Of a stretch of DNA of 64,000 nucleotides, positions 1 through 10,207 are shown piece after piece; within the stretch, counting starts at the first letter, position 1, and the number at the start of each line of letters is the position of its first letter. A program made the translations under genes and the position numbers. Under the pieces are notes generated by a model, which saw only the letters and a list, made by a program, of their open reading frames with translations, searched no databases and was not told the DNA's origin. The stretch comes from Emydura subglobosa (lineage: Eukaryota; Chordata; Testudines; Chelidae): assembly GCA_007922225.1 (NCBI GenBank), contig ML679966.1, positions 40,763,943-40,827,942 on the forward strand. The letters run 5' to 3'.

Positions 1-1045
1 CATCTATCTCCCATGTTAACCCATCTGCTTGCTCAGACCTATCTGGTTTCCTCCTTAGGCTACAGAAACATTATGCTTTTGCCTGACCCACTTTCCCCTG
101 CCCATTCTCATGTGAGCCAAGAACAAGCAACAGGGAGGCAGGTTGGGGTTGAATGTGCCAAAAATCAGAGAAGATTGTTAGTAAATGGAGATGGGCCATC
201 TCAGGATTCATTCCATGCAAGAGTCTTGGCCTAACCCAGCCTCCAGCTGCTAGAAACCATTCCTCCTCAAACTGTAGCCTAGGTTTTAATGAACTCCCAT
301 GGCTGAAGAGTTCTAAAGGTGACATCTGCTCAACACTGCTCATGTCTTGGCCACAGAATGAGTGCTGCAGAGCAATGTAAAGCACTGGCTCCAAAAGATA
401 AGCATGAAGGATAAAATCCTGGCCCTACTGACTTCAGTGGGGCCAGGTTTCACCCCAGACCTGTACAGTGCTCCTTGCCTCTGTCTCAGGGCATGAGAGA
501 CTAGATTTAGGAATTGAATTTTGCCTTGTATGCCTTTCAAATCATTAACCAAAGGGCCAATGCTTACTGATGTTCTTCTAGATGTTGTATCAGTGCATGA
601 GTCTGACATGATGTTGTAGCACTGGCAGAGAGGACACTTATGCAGCTGAAACTGTTTTGTTTTGTGGTTTGTAAAAGCAGCATCACAGCCAGCGTGCCTG
701 TTATTAAAGCACTCACTATAGCTGCTGTAAACAGCTATTCAAGAATCAGTATGTAGCCTGAGATTCTTTTATGCTCTGGAAACTGGCTCAGACAAACCTT
801 TGTGATTTCCCCAGAGAAATCCTGTATGCTCATATTGTTCACTTGCAACTTGTTCACAACAGTACACCTTGTGTCCTTAGAGCAATTTGCTATGAATGTC
901 AGCACTGGCTTTGCTGCTGTCACTCAGATAACTCTGCTGCTTTCTCATGAAAGGAAAGTTGGGAAGTAGGGAGGGTTCAGAGAAACTCATCTTACTTTGC
1001 AACTTCTATCCATAGGGGTTGGTTAGTGGTATACTAACCTTTCTA
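1..1045. other. Unassigned DNA, no gene
   Basis: No coding region or known family recognised. Bases 419-448 form a small near-palindrome (arms CCTGGCCC and GGGGCCAGG around a CTGACTTCAGTGG-like core). It resembles the many short palindromic MITEs elsewhere in this window. Open frames here are short and overlap on both strands, as expected by chance. Confidence 0.5.
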
Positions 1046-1049
1046 ATTC

Positions 1050-1142
1050 TCCTGAGGAAGAAAACTCTGTATAAGCTCGAAAGCTTGTTTCTCTCACCAG
1101 CAGAAGTAGGTCCAATAAAAGATATTACCTCACCCACCTTCT
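1050..1142 (+). mobile_element. Penelope-like 3' tail (family A), hammerhead-like core
   Basis: This segment shares the tail CTCTCACCAGCAGAAG ... AATAAAAGATATTACCTC ... CACCCACCTT with copies at 20640-20751 and 51101-51264. It carries CTGAGGA (1052-1058), a degenerate stem, GAAA (1079-1082) and GCTTGTT, the order expected of a hammerhead-ribozyme core. Hammerhead motifs are known from terminal repeats of Penelope-like elements, and the copy at 51101-51264 is inverted, as such terminal repeats can be. The family assignment is inferred from these parallels with the better supported element at 4380-5041. The left half of stem II is decayed, so activity is unlikely. Confidence 0.55.
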
Positions 1143-1372
1143 TTCTAATCATCTTTTGGTCATTTTTCTTGCCAGGTCATTAGTAATTTTTTTTTAAAGG
1201 AATGTAAGGTGTCAAACCCACATTTGAGTGGTGAAACTTGTGTGGATAAAAAGGGAGTCCTTTCTTTGTGAAACTGGAGTTTTGACTGCTTCCAACTTCT
1301 TTTTATAAAAATGTTATTTTCGCATATAGTATTATTGCTGACTACCTAGCCTATACGTAATTTGTTTACTTT

Positions 1373-2085
1373 GTAGTTTCCAAATTGTTAATTTGTTAAT
1401 CAAATACTCAGTTTGATTAACATTATCTGTATATGTGTGTATATTCTTTATTACGGAGGCAACTGTAGAAATTGCTTCGTATATACATATATTGTGTGTG
1501 TACGTGTGTGTTGTGTTATGTTAGGCATGTGTCTATATTGTACTGCATGGGAACTGGGTAGTATCTCTTTAAATGGTTCTGAATCCTGTAGTGGGACTCT
1601 TCGGTTTTATGTTTAGAAATCTGCCAGAGCAGCCATGTGAACAGGTAGCTAGGTCTTACATGTTCAGTATAGTTAAAAAAACATAGTTTTATGGACCTCA
1701 CTGTGCCCATGTGGTTCCTTTGTATTTTTTCCATTTTGTAAAGAACAAAAGACACAATGTATTATTTCTACATTGCCACACCAAATACTTTATTTAAAAG
1801 AAAGTGGCGAAAGTGTAAGCTGTAGTGACTGTGAAAACACAACAACATATTTTTAAACTTCTTCGTTGCACACTCCACTCCTGGCAGCCTCCAAAACATT
1901 TGAAAGCCTAGAAATAGACAGTTCAGGTATCGGGTCACTCCTCCACGGTTAAATAATAACTGACAGCTTGCTGTCACACTAAGCAGGTTCTACTGTTGCC
2001 TCCATAATAAAACACACACACACAGAGATAATATATGCATCAAACAGAATATTTGATTAACAAATTAACAATTTGGAAACTACTG
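1373..2085. mobile_element. Foldback / long-TIR non-autonomous DNA element
   Basis: The left arm (1373 to about 1477) is closely matched by the reverse complement of the right arm (about 1981-2085). Both read GTAGTTTCCAAATTG, then TTAATTTGTTAATCAAATA, a TG-rich stretch and GGAGGCAAC at matching positions. The arms are about 103 bases each with roughly 500 bases between them. TA follows the right end (2086-2087), and a TA lies just outside the left arm (1367-1368), which would fit a Tc1/mariner-type TA target. No transposase is seen inside. Classification is inference; the inverted repeat is directly visible. Confidence 0.6.
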
Positions 2086-2395
2086 TATGAGGTCAATAAA
2101 AATGGTAAGTGCCCTGGAATCACCATTAATTGCATTTATGATAGTTTCTTAGTTATGAGACTTATCCCAGGCTGCCCATCACATTGACTCCATAACAAAG
2201 AGATGACAGAGTAGTTCTGGGTTTAAACAGTAAGTGTTGAACAACAGTGAAGGGATTAACCCTTCAATAACACCTTTTGTATTTAATCACTTACAAGAAT
2301 AACACTTTTCTTACAGCTCCATGTTTCTTCTGGAAAGATTTCTCTTCTTTCCTCTCTAAGAAATGCTGCCAAATGAGAACACAGAAATGCCAGGT

Positions 2396-2479
2396 TGTAG
2401 GAAGGTGCAGTGGCCTTCCTCCAAGCCCGGGCCCGAGGAAGGCCTGCAACAACCAGATCAGACAGTGGAAGGGCCGGCA
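2396..2479 (+). repeat. Left terminal direct repeat of copy 1
   Basis: About 84 bases beginning TGTAGGAAGGTG and ending GGCCGGCA. It aligns end to end with 3422-3505 with scattered mismatches, and TG...CA ends fit an LTR. Confidence 0.6.
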
Positions 2480-2533
2480 GGCCAATCTGCCCGGCAACCA
2501 GGTAGCCGGCTAGCGATAGGTCCTGCTGGCCGA

Positions 2534-2585
2534 CCAATCTGGAAACAGAGGGGCGGAGCCTCAGCCAGGGCTGGGAGTACAAAAA
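2534..2585 (+). promoter_or_regulatory. Promoter-like CCAAT / GC-box / TATA-like array
   Basis: CCAAT at 2534-2538, GGGCGG at 2551-2556 and TACAAAAA at 2578-2585 occur in the order and spacing of a polymerase II promoter. They lie inside the LTR-like element, where a U3 promoter would be expected. Transcription is not shown. Confidence 0.4.
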
Positions 2586-3421
2586 GCAGGCCCCACAGCT
2601 CAGTGGGAGAGAGGCTGCTGCCGGAGGCAGATGTGCCATCCCGCTGGCTGCAGCAAAGGCCTGAACCCAGCCAGGCCACTGCCCCAAGCGAGCACCTCCT
2701 TGAACATAGGCCCTGGGAACAGCCCAAGCGACCAAGCCCTAAGGGTTGGTTAGGGCCTACGGGCCCCCTAGACTGGCCTGGGCTGCCAGGCCCCAAGCCC
2801 CAAGGACCGGACAGGACCCCTGGACCTCAGCGACTGGACCAAGCCCCATGAGCCTGAGGGCTGGGTCCCGACCTGGAGGAGCTGCCTGATGCTGAAATCC
2901 CAGAGCCCTGTGACCTGGAGGAACTGCCCTCCGCTGAGGAGCTCCCTGCCTTGCTGCTGGTGGATGAAGAGGGATTGATGAGCCTGCCGTGAGCTGTGTA
3001 CCCCAGTGACCCGGAGGATCCGGCGGATGCAGGTACCTGGGGATATGGGGAGGAAGTGCTCAGGGACAGCCATAGCTGGGGCTGAGATGGGGCAAGACCC
3101 CATTGGCGTGTTGCGGCGGGAGCCCTGCTGACTTAGTGGCAATGCCTTTGCCACTGTTAGGGCCCTGGGCTGGGACGCAGTGGAGTCGGGTGGGCCTGTG
3201 TCCTCCTCCCCTCCCCCTTGTCCTCGCCACCAGGGAGTGATTACCGTCCCCTGCTCTCCTGACCAGAGAACACTGTTTGCTCGCCCGCCCTGCCTAAGGG
3301 CTGGGGCGATAGCCTGCTTGCTCACCTGCCCTGCCTAAGGGCCGGGGCGATAGCCCGCTTGGCCATCCGCCTGGCCTGGAGGCCGGAGCCGAACCACAGA
3401 GCGAGTGACTAACATTCCCCT

Positions 3422-3505
3422 TTTTGGAAGGTGTAGTGGCCTTCCTCCGAGCCTGGGCCTGAGGAAGGCCCACAATGACGGGGCCAGACAGGACCCCGTG
3501 CTACA
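3422..3505 (+). repeat. Right terminal direct repeat of copy 1
   Basis: Aligns with 2396-2479 and ends CTACA just before the target duplication CAGGT. Its first bases (TTTTGG) differ from the TGTAGG of the left repeat. Confidence 0.6.
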
Positions 3506-3510
3506 CAGGT

Positions 3511-4379
3511 GCTATGTAAATTTGATTTCCCAATGCAAGTCACAGGTTGTGCCTGGTTCTGCAGGACTCTGTGTTCTGAAAAATGACTGCTGCTTCTCTT
3601 TAATGTTGAATAACCGCAGGGCTCGTGTAAGAATATGGACAAATTGTTCAGGTAAAACAACCACCATCCTGAACTTTGCCTCAAACTCAAATAAAGCCTG
3701 AACTGAACAGTTCTGGTGATCTGTGAATGAATTTGCTTACATGTTTTTTAAAAAGAGGTAGGATCCTGGGATCCTGGATCCTGGGATCCATTGATGTCAA
3801 TAGCAAAATTCCCACTACTTTCAATGGAACTAGGATATCACACCTTATTTATTATTTTTGTATTCCTCTGCACTTCTTAGTTTAAGTCAGTTCAAGCACA
3901 AGCACCAAATTATCCCAGCAGTCTTCTATATGACATTTCGAATTCAGCTGAAAGCAGGAAGAAGTAGAAATCTCATGAGACAGTACGTTGAGTGATTTGA
4001 AATCCAGCTTTTTAAAAAACAAGAAGTTCAGATCAGCCCCTAAACATTTAGGCTTTTACCTGAATTGAAGTTTTGCTCCCATCTCTCCATATTTTGGGAT
4101 TAGGAGTCTAACTTTAAGTACCCAGGTTGGAAATTTTGACTGCAGACATCTGAGTCAGTCTGTATTCGGGGATGTGCAGACTCTCCCATCTGTCTGCTTC
4201 TTGCTGTTACTCGAGAATCTTTTGTGCTAACTGCTATTCTTCACAACAGTATATTTGTGAAAGTAGCTAGAAACAGCTATTAGTTGATATTCTTGCAAGT
4301 GGTCAAAATTACTTCATGTACTATAGCAGTATAGTATCATACTTCATATGATAGGCAGGAACGGATCTTTGCAAGAAAC
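3511..4379. other. Unassigned DNA with a short GGATCC-rich tandem
   Basis: No gene seen. Bases 3761-3790 repeat GGATCCTGG-like units and contain four GGATCC sites within 30 bases. The rest is AT-rich with no recognised family. Confidence 0.5.
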
Positions 4380-4794
4380 TCTGTTGCCAACTCTGCCCAC
4401 ATATCTAATCAAGTGACACCATCATAGGTCCTAACCACATCAGCCACACCATCAGGAGCTCATTCACTTGCACATTTACTAATGTAATATATGCCATCGT
4501 GTGCCAGCAATGCCCCTCTGTCATGTACATTGGCCAAACCGGACAGTCACTACGCAAAAGAATAAATGGACACAAATCAGACATAAAAAATGGTAACCTC
4601 CAAAAACCAGTAGGAGAGCACTTCAATCTGCCTGGCCACTCTGTAACAGACTTTAAAGTTGCCATACTTCAACAAAAAAACTTCAAAAACAACTTCAGCG
4701 TGAAACTGCAGAGCTGGAACTCGTATGCACACTTGACACTATCAGACTAGGTCTGAATAGAGACTGGGAGTGGCTAACCCACTATAAAAAATAA
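4380..4794 (+). pseudogene. Penelope-like element, GIY-YIG endonuclease C-terminal remnant
   Basis: The readable frame around 4440-4690 has the GIY-YIG nuclease pattern typical of the C-terminus of Penelope-like retroelement proteins. It shows a VIY tripeptide, a Cys pair (CQQC), YIGQTGQSLRKR, a His-containing GHKSDI and the Glu-containing PVGEHFNLPGH. Penelope elements join a telomerase-like reverse transcriptase to this endonuclease. Here the reverse transcriptase is absent, so the copy is 5'-truncated, as is common. Near 4690-4700 the frame shifts by one; the downstream frame reads LGLNRDWEWL and stops at 4792-4794. The 3' UTR follows directly. Unrelated GIY-YIG proteins are unlikely, given the GEHFNLPGH pattern and the tail. 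Confidence 0.85.
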
Positions 4795-5041
4795 CATTCC
4801 CTCTTTTGACATTCACACCTTCTCATCAACTGTTGTGAATGGGACTCATCCACCCTGATTGAATTACCTCATTAACACATGCCCTCTTCACTGTGATGTA
4901 ACTCACCCTTCCTTGCATGTGTATATATACCTACCTAACTGAAGTTTTCACTTCATGCATCTGATGAAGTGGGTTTCTGTCAATGAAAGCTTATGCCCAA
5001 GTAAATTTGTTAGTCTTTAAGGTGCCACAGAACTCTCGTTG
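4795..5041 (+). mobile_element. Penelope-like 3' UTR and tail (family B), hammerhead-like core
   Basis: This follows the endonuclease stop. It contains CTGATGA (4961-4967), GAAA (4985-4988) and GCTTATGC, matching the conserved core of a hammerhead ribozyme. GCAT (4957-4960) can pair with ATGC (4993-4996). The expected stem II is degraded here. The end AAATTTGTTAGTCTTTAAGG followed by TGCCACAG is the recurrent tail of this family and is shared with the inverted tails at 28837-28957. Hammerhead motifs in Penelope elements are established; that this copy once formed one is inference. Confidence 0.7.
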
Positions 5042-6223
5042 TACTTCATAAAGCAACTTGGAAGTATGGTGTATAAAGGTGATCTGATAGATATGATAGG
5101 TCTTTAAGATATGGCTTTTTGTCTTGTTTTGTTCTTCACTTTAAAAAAAAATTCAGAATATCAAGACTTTTTTGGCTGGAGGACTCCTTGGACAATGCCA
5201 TAGAATTACACCTTTAGAAAGAGTATATACAATGCTATTGGATCAGAACGTTTCAGATCTGGTAAATTTTACATCCACTGGGTACTCACTGACTCAAATC
5301 CTCAGCAATGGAGCTATGCCAATGTACACCAGGGAGAATCTGGCTGATTGTACTTGGGTGTAAGTTACAATATAGATGATGGAGAATGGGGTGTAATACT
5401 TTACATCCTTCCAATTCCTACTAGTGTGGCAATTCAAAGAATTGTTCCTGAATCTATGTCTCTTATGTCAGACCTTTGCCATACTTGCTAAACCAGCAGA
5501 GAAGTTCTGAGCTGCTAATTTCTAATTTTTCGCATCTTTTTTGTTTCTTCCTGAAGTGTGGTCCCTGTGTTGGCTATTCATGGTTTTATAAATAATGTTA
5601 CAAAAGGCTGTGATATGTAAACTCACACTTGCATTTCTAGATTGAAAGAAAGAAAGAGAGAAAGAAAGAAGGAATGGGGGATGCGGGGGAAGCCAACATT
5701 AAAAGCCAAGAAATAGCTGAAAGAGAATGGGAAACACTTGATGCACTAAAGATTAGACAACTAACCTTTTGTTGTTTGTGAAAATATTTCATTTGGTATT
5801 TATGGGTATAGCTTAAGAACCTGTTATCTGTTTCACCATATGGAGGGTTTAGACATGTCAGAAAGGAAAGGAGTGAGTAGCTTTAGAAACACTAGGCACT
5901 GAAGTACACTAGTATGTACCTCATGCTAAGATAAATAATTTTTGCATTCGGTCAAGGTGTTCACTAATTACTTCTTTCCAGATGCTTTTTTTTTGAGCAC
6001 TAGTTAAATAATTAGAGTACCTCTCTCCTTATGCGCATAATCAAATGCTACTGAAGCACTAGTACATCTTCCAATGGGTCACTAACAGGGGATTAACCAC
6101 CTAAAATAAGCACTTGAGCCAGTGGCAGGCTAAAGCTGTTTTAGTACTGTATAGGATCAGGCTCTAGATCTGTTTATGCTAGGGCATTTAGCGTGGTTTT
6201 AATTTTACCTACTACCAAGTGAT
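5042..6223. other. Unassigned DNA with a GAAA microsatellite
   Basis: No gene recognised. Bases 5644-5671 are a short (GAAA)n/(GA)n purine tract. A 63-codon open frame at 5172-5363 has no recognisable domain. Confidence 0.5.
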
Positions 6224-6772
6224 CAAGGCCTTGTCTACACTAGAAAGTTTTGTTGATGGTAGGTTTTTCAGTGATAAAAAAGCGCTATAATTACAGCACT
6301 TGCATCTGTCCAGACAGCACTCATTTTATCACAAAAATGCATCCACACTTGGTGCTGAAGTATTGACAGTGAGAGCAGTGCATTGTGGGCAGCTATCCCA
6401 CCATGCAACTCGGCAGCTTCCACTGCTAGGAATTCTGGGATGGGGAGAGGAGCACAGAGCAGCATGGGTGCTGGCTCAATGTCCCATGGTGCATTGTGTT
6501 TTCGTGCCATCATTCATGGTACGAATCACTGCCAGCAACGCAATTTTTTCAACGGCTCCCCGCCGTTTACTGCATGCCCGCCATCTCTAGCTGAAAAGAT
6601 GGATTCTGTGCTACTCTCCACTGTTGCTTTCAGCATTCTGAACACACCGGCTTTGTCACTAAAACATTGTCACAAAAAGCTCTACGCCTCTTGCTATTAT
6701 TTTGTCGACAAGATTGTTTTGTCAACAAAAGGTGACTTTTGTCGACAAAACTCTCTAGTGTAGACTCAGGCC
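6224..6772. mobile_element. hAT-type non-autonomous DNA transposon
   Basis: The left end reads CAAGGCCTTGTCTACACTAG and the right end, reversed, GGCCTGAGTCTACACTAGAG, giving clear terminal inverted repeats. The flanks carry CAAGTGAT (6216-6223) and CAAGAGAT (6773-6780), an 8-base duplication with one difference, as hAT elements make. The interior has GTGCATTGTGGGCAGCTATC and several TTTTGTCGACAAAA-like palindromes and encodes no transposase. Open frames across it are chance. Confidence 0.75.
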
Positions 6773-8679
6773 CAAGAGATTACTTATGTGAAGCATTTCA
6801 AACTGAACAAATAAATATTAGAGAGCTTGGTTGCACGTTTTCTAATCCTTGACCAAGCTGTTTTCACATCCAAAGGTAATTTTTAAGTAGTTCTTTTTCT
6901 ATTTAATCCTTAGAATGCTTGAGAAACTGAAATGATGGAAAGTTGATTAAGAATTAAAGGAGATCTACCCAGGTGAAAAATTAGGCCTGTGGTTTTATTT
7001 GCTTCTTAATGCATAAAGAAACCCTACAATTTTTTTAATGTATTCTTATTTTATTTTATTTTTTTTCCTGGATTTTTTTACATTAGAAATTCAAGTTTTG
7101 AATGCCCTGTTTTTCCTGGTAGACTTTATGAATAATGGGAGAACTAGTAGTATTATGACATCATTTTAACCAAGAAAAATAAATGAATGAGATGGAAAAT
7201 TATATTTATTCAGACTGTTTAAAAATGTGGGGTTTGTTTGTTTGCTTCTGTTAATCCCCGTTTAACTCAGTTCAGGGCTGAGAAAGCCCCCAGGTTACTC
7301 CTGTGAGTCCTCCAAAGAGACTTCCAGGAAAAGGAAGACAAGACTTGATATTAGTAAGGTAAAAAAAAAAAAACAGCAGAGAAAAAAAAATCATAATTCA
7401 CCCCCATTGAAGAAAAATAAAGTATACTCAACCTCTTTTTTACACAGTATAATGAATTAAAATGGGAACCACCCCAATTTTTATTCCTTGGTAAATCACT
7501 TTAAAGCATTAGAAGCAGAAAATAATAGCAATAAAAAAGAGAGGAAGAATAATGATACAGGCAGATATTAAAAAGTGAAAACGATATAGGATGATGTGTA
7601 GGGGGGAAGGTTGATGGGAATCATTCAGTTCATTTAGCTATAAAATACCAAATGCCCTTGCATATAAAAGCCATCATTGATATTGTGATGTGAAGACCTC
7701 TGAAGTAGGAGATAGGTGGAAACAATTAACCCATTTCACATAGGCCAGTGAACGGCTGTATCCTTCCTTTGACTTTCACAAAGAATTTCCATTAATGCCA
7801 ATGGAACTTTAATAATCTGCAGAATCAGGGTAAAACATGGCACATAGTCACCATCTAGCCAAAATGGATTTGAATTGGTTATTTAAGGCCCTGTCCACAC
7901 AGTGAATGTTACTGTGCCAGGAACGGATTATGTATGGTTAACTAAAGCACAATTCATGCCCGTACAGCACACAGTTAACAACTGGTTAATACCCAGTGCT
8001 GTGCCATTGCATATGTCTGGCACGAATGATTCTCGTAAGAGTAAAAATATTTTTCTCCAGAATTTCAGAGTTAATATTTGCTTCTCCATGTTCTATGGAA
8101 ATCTTTTCACTGTGAAACATATTACGATAAGTGAAAATTGTGAATTTTGCACAGTTCCCTTGGCAAATGGCCTTCTGTCACAATTGCTCTTCTCTAATTC
8201 TCTTGATAGACTTTTACCATAGTGATTTCCTAAGATTAGTTGTTCTGGGTGTTTTGCAGGATCATTCCTGCAACTAGGAAGCCTCAGAAAAGTTGCCTTC
8301 ACATGCTCCATTTGCACTCAGCACGATCTTTTCTGTTTTAAGGTAAATCAGTGAACAATAGCTATAGATTAAAATATTTGTTCCTTTCTCTAGTGCTATT
8401 TGAAATCTCCTCCATGATGATTTGGGACTGATTTTTGTTTTGCTTAAACCATTTCATCTGGTTCAGTACAACTCCAGCAACTGCTGATTAGAGCTGGTCA
8501 AATTGTCTGTTGCAAATAATATTAAGTGTAAATTCAACTGTTCTTTCTGTTTGTAAATCATTGACAAAACTGGCCTTTTTCTATTAATGAAATTTTTATT
8601 TGTAGTAACTTGCCTGGTAGCCAGAAATTTGTTCACAAGCTGTTGAATCTGATCCCTGTATATTATCATTATTTTTATT
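6773..8679. other. Unassigned AT-rich DNA
   Basis: No gene seen. A short poly(A) run occurs at about 7362-7374. A possible hAT-type half-site (GGCCCTGTCCACACAG) begins near 7888, but I cannot find its partner end. Confidence 0.45.
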
Positions 8680-8835
8680 TATTAATTTTAATTATTTTCA
8701 TTCCAATAATTCTTGGGGCTCTGTTTGGGAGAGTTGATCTACTGTGCTAGGCACTGTACATAGAATAGCAGACAGTCCCTTCTCTGAAGAAATTACAATC
8801 TAAATGACAAGACAGGCCAACAGAATAGACAGACA
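8680..8835 (-). mobile_element. LINE-like 3' end fragment
   Basis: An AT-rich ATTATT/TTTATT stretch is followed by CTGTGCTAGGCACTGTACAT, then GACAGTCCCTTCTCTGAAGA and TTACAATCTAAATGACAAG. The same order occurs in the longer copy at 45240-45665 and, on the other strand, at 22790-22935. The tail resembles L2/CR1-like amniote LINE ends; the family name is uncertain. Confidence 0.5.
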
Positions 8836-9770
8836 ACAAATAAGTAATTGGTCTATGACCTCTGCCTGGACAATCCTTTTCATGAAAATGGCCAGAAGAA
8901 ATGAATGGTACAGCAAGCAGAAAGATATTTAACATTTTTTTGATATATCAGTACTGAAACTGGCAGTGCTTGCTTGTTGAATGAGGTGTAGGATATTTAA
9001 AAAAAACCTTAACTGCAATATCCTGGTAACTTATCACTGAACCATTAACTATCTAAGTGAGATGATGGACATTATGGGATGGTAATATTCTTTGCAGCAT
9101 ATATTGCTTAATTATCATCTTGCTCATAGTCACATTCATAATGATCAAATGCTAGTACAAGTGAATATGAAATGAATTCATAAGGAGTGGATGTTTGAGA
9201 AATAAAGTTAGTCATTCAAATATAAGATTAAATGTCAGAACTTCATTACTGGCTCTCTAGTAAAAAAAACAGCCAGTGGTTATCTGAGGTAAAAACAACT
9301 GCTTGACCATTTGAACTGCAGTAAATGAGAATTTCCAGAATAGTAGTGCTTATATCCGCTTTCCTATCCTTTAGCTACTAGAGGGTGAGATAATTATCAT
9401 CAGTAGGCCTGAATCGCCACACAGTCAAACCAGTTTTATGCTGAATAAGGCCTATTGACTGTATTATTTTTTTTATTAGAATATAAACAAAAGAACTAGT
9501 TCCTCAAGTGGTGTGAATTGGCGTAGCTACATTGATTTTAATGAGATACACCAATCTATGCCAGTTGAGGATCTGATCAAAGAGCTTCTTCATGGCCTTA
9601 TGCTTTGGGTATTCATTTACACTAGTATAAAGTGGCTGTAAAACACTACCAGAGCAGAACAGTACATTTTAGACCCACTTTGCACTCACCACTGACTTTA
9701 AACTAAATCCGTATACGCCTCACTCAAACCAAATAAAGTCCAGTGAATGGGGCTGTACCAGTGTAACTAA
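8836..9770. other. Unassigned DNA with diffuse palindromic MITE traces
   Basis: No gene seen. Around 9510-9590 are GGTGTGAATTGGCGTAGCTA and ATACACCAATCTATGCCAG, the inverted halves of a short MITE with a GATTTTAATGAGAT-like centre. Confidence 0.4.
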
Positions 9771-10017
9771 GAGCAAGTCTACACTTAAAGTGCTTCATTG
9801 GTACAGCTGTCCCACTGTAGCACTTAAGTGAAGACACTCCCGCACTCCCATTTCCACAAGAGCCAATAGTTATTTTGACAGGAGAAGCTCTCCTGCCAAC
9901 AGCGCTGTCTATGCTAGGGGTTAGGTCAGTATAACTATGTCGCTCCAGGTTGTGGATTTTTCACGCCCTTGAGGGACGTAGTTATACCAATATTAGTCTG
10001 TAGTGTAGACATGGTAT
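9771..10017. mobile_element. hAT-type MITE
   Basis: The left end GCAAGTCTACACTTAAAG and the right end TAGTGTAGACATGG are inverted. The interior holds the turtle-type core GGTTAGGTCAGTATAACTAT ... GACGTAGTTATACC with CGCTCCAGG. Non-coding. The target duplication is not clear. Confidence 0.6.
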
Positions 10018-10135
10018 GAATCAGGTTCTAAACCAATTTAGTTAAATCAGTAAAATGTTCTTGTGTTGCATTGGTCTCAGTGCTCCAAATAAAGCAGATA
10101 TTTTGATACTTGAGCCAACATAGCTGCAGATCAGA

Positions 10136-10207
10136 GGCCTGATTCTGATCTCACATCAGTGAAGTCAATGGAGTAAAAGCATTGCAAAATTAGATCAGAA
10201 TCAGGCC
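10136..10207. repeat. Palindromic MITE with perfect 16-base arms
   Basis: GGCCTGATTCTGATCT (10136-10151) is exactly inverted as AGATCAGAATCAGGCC (10192-10207), around a GAAGTCAATGGAGT centre. The same design recurs at 60991-61087. Confidence 0.7.

Larger units (their letters stand above)
2391..3510 (+). mobile_element. GC-rich LTR-like element, copy 1 (TRIM-like or solo LTR)
   Basis: The element spans 2396-3505. It starts TGTAG, ends CTACA and is bracketed by an exact 5-base duplication CAGGT (2391-2395 and 3506-3510). Its first and last ~84 bases are direct repeats (2396-2479 and 3422-3505), sharing for example AGTGGCCTTCCTCC and GAGGAAGGCC. Downstream of the left repeat is a promoter-like series: CCAAT (2534-2538), GGGCGG (2551-2556) and TATA-like TACAAAAA (2578-2585). 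No primer-binding site or polypurine tract is obvious, so it may be a miniature LTR element or a solo LTR with internally repeated ends. It is strongly GC- and CpG-rich compared with its flanks. A related copy lies inverted at 33686-34638. Open frames inside look like by-products of GC richness. Confidence 0.7.

Noticed and set aside
2283..2851. Long overlapping open frames on both strands (150-162 codons)
   Set aside because: They lie in the GC-rich LTR-like element where stop codons are scarce. They have biased Pro/Gly/Arg composition, overlap on both strands and match no domain.
2768..3325. 185-codon minus-strand frame
   Set aside because: Same GC-rich element. Part of it resembles a frame in copy 2 only because the DNA is homologous; no conserved protein is evident.
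6300..6763. Frames of 96 and 126 codons
   Set aside because: They run across a hAT-type MITE, including its inverted ends, so they are not genes.
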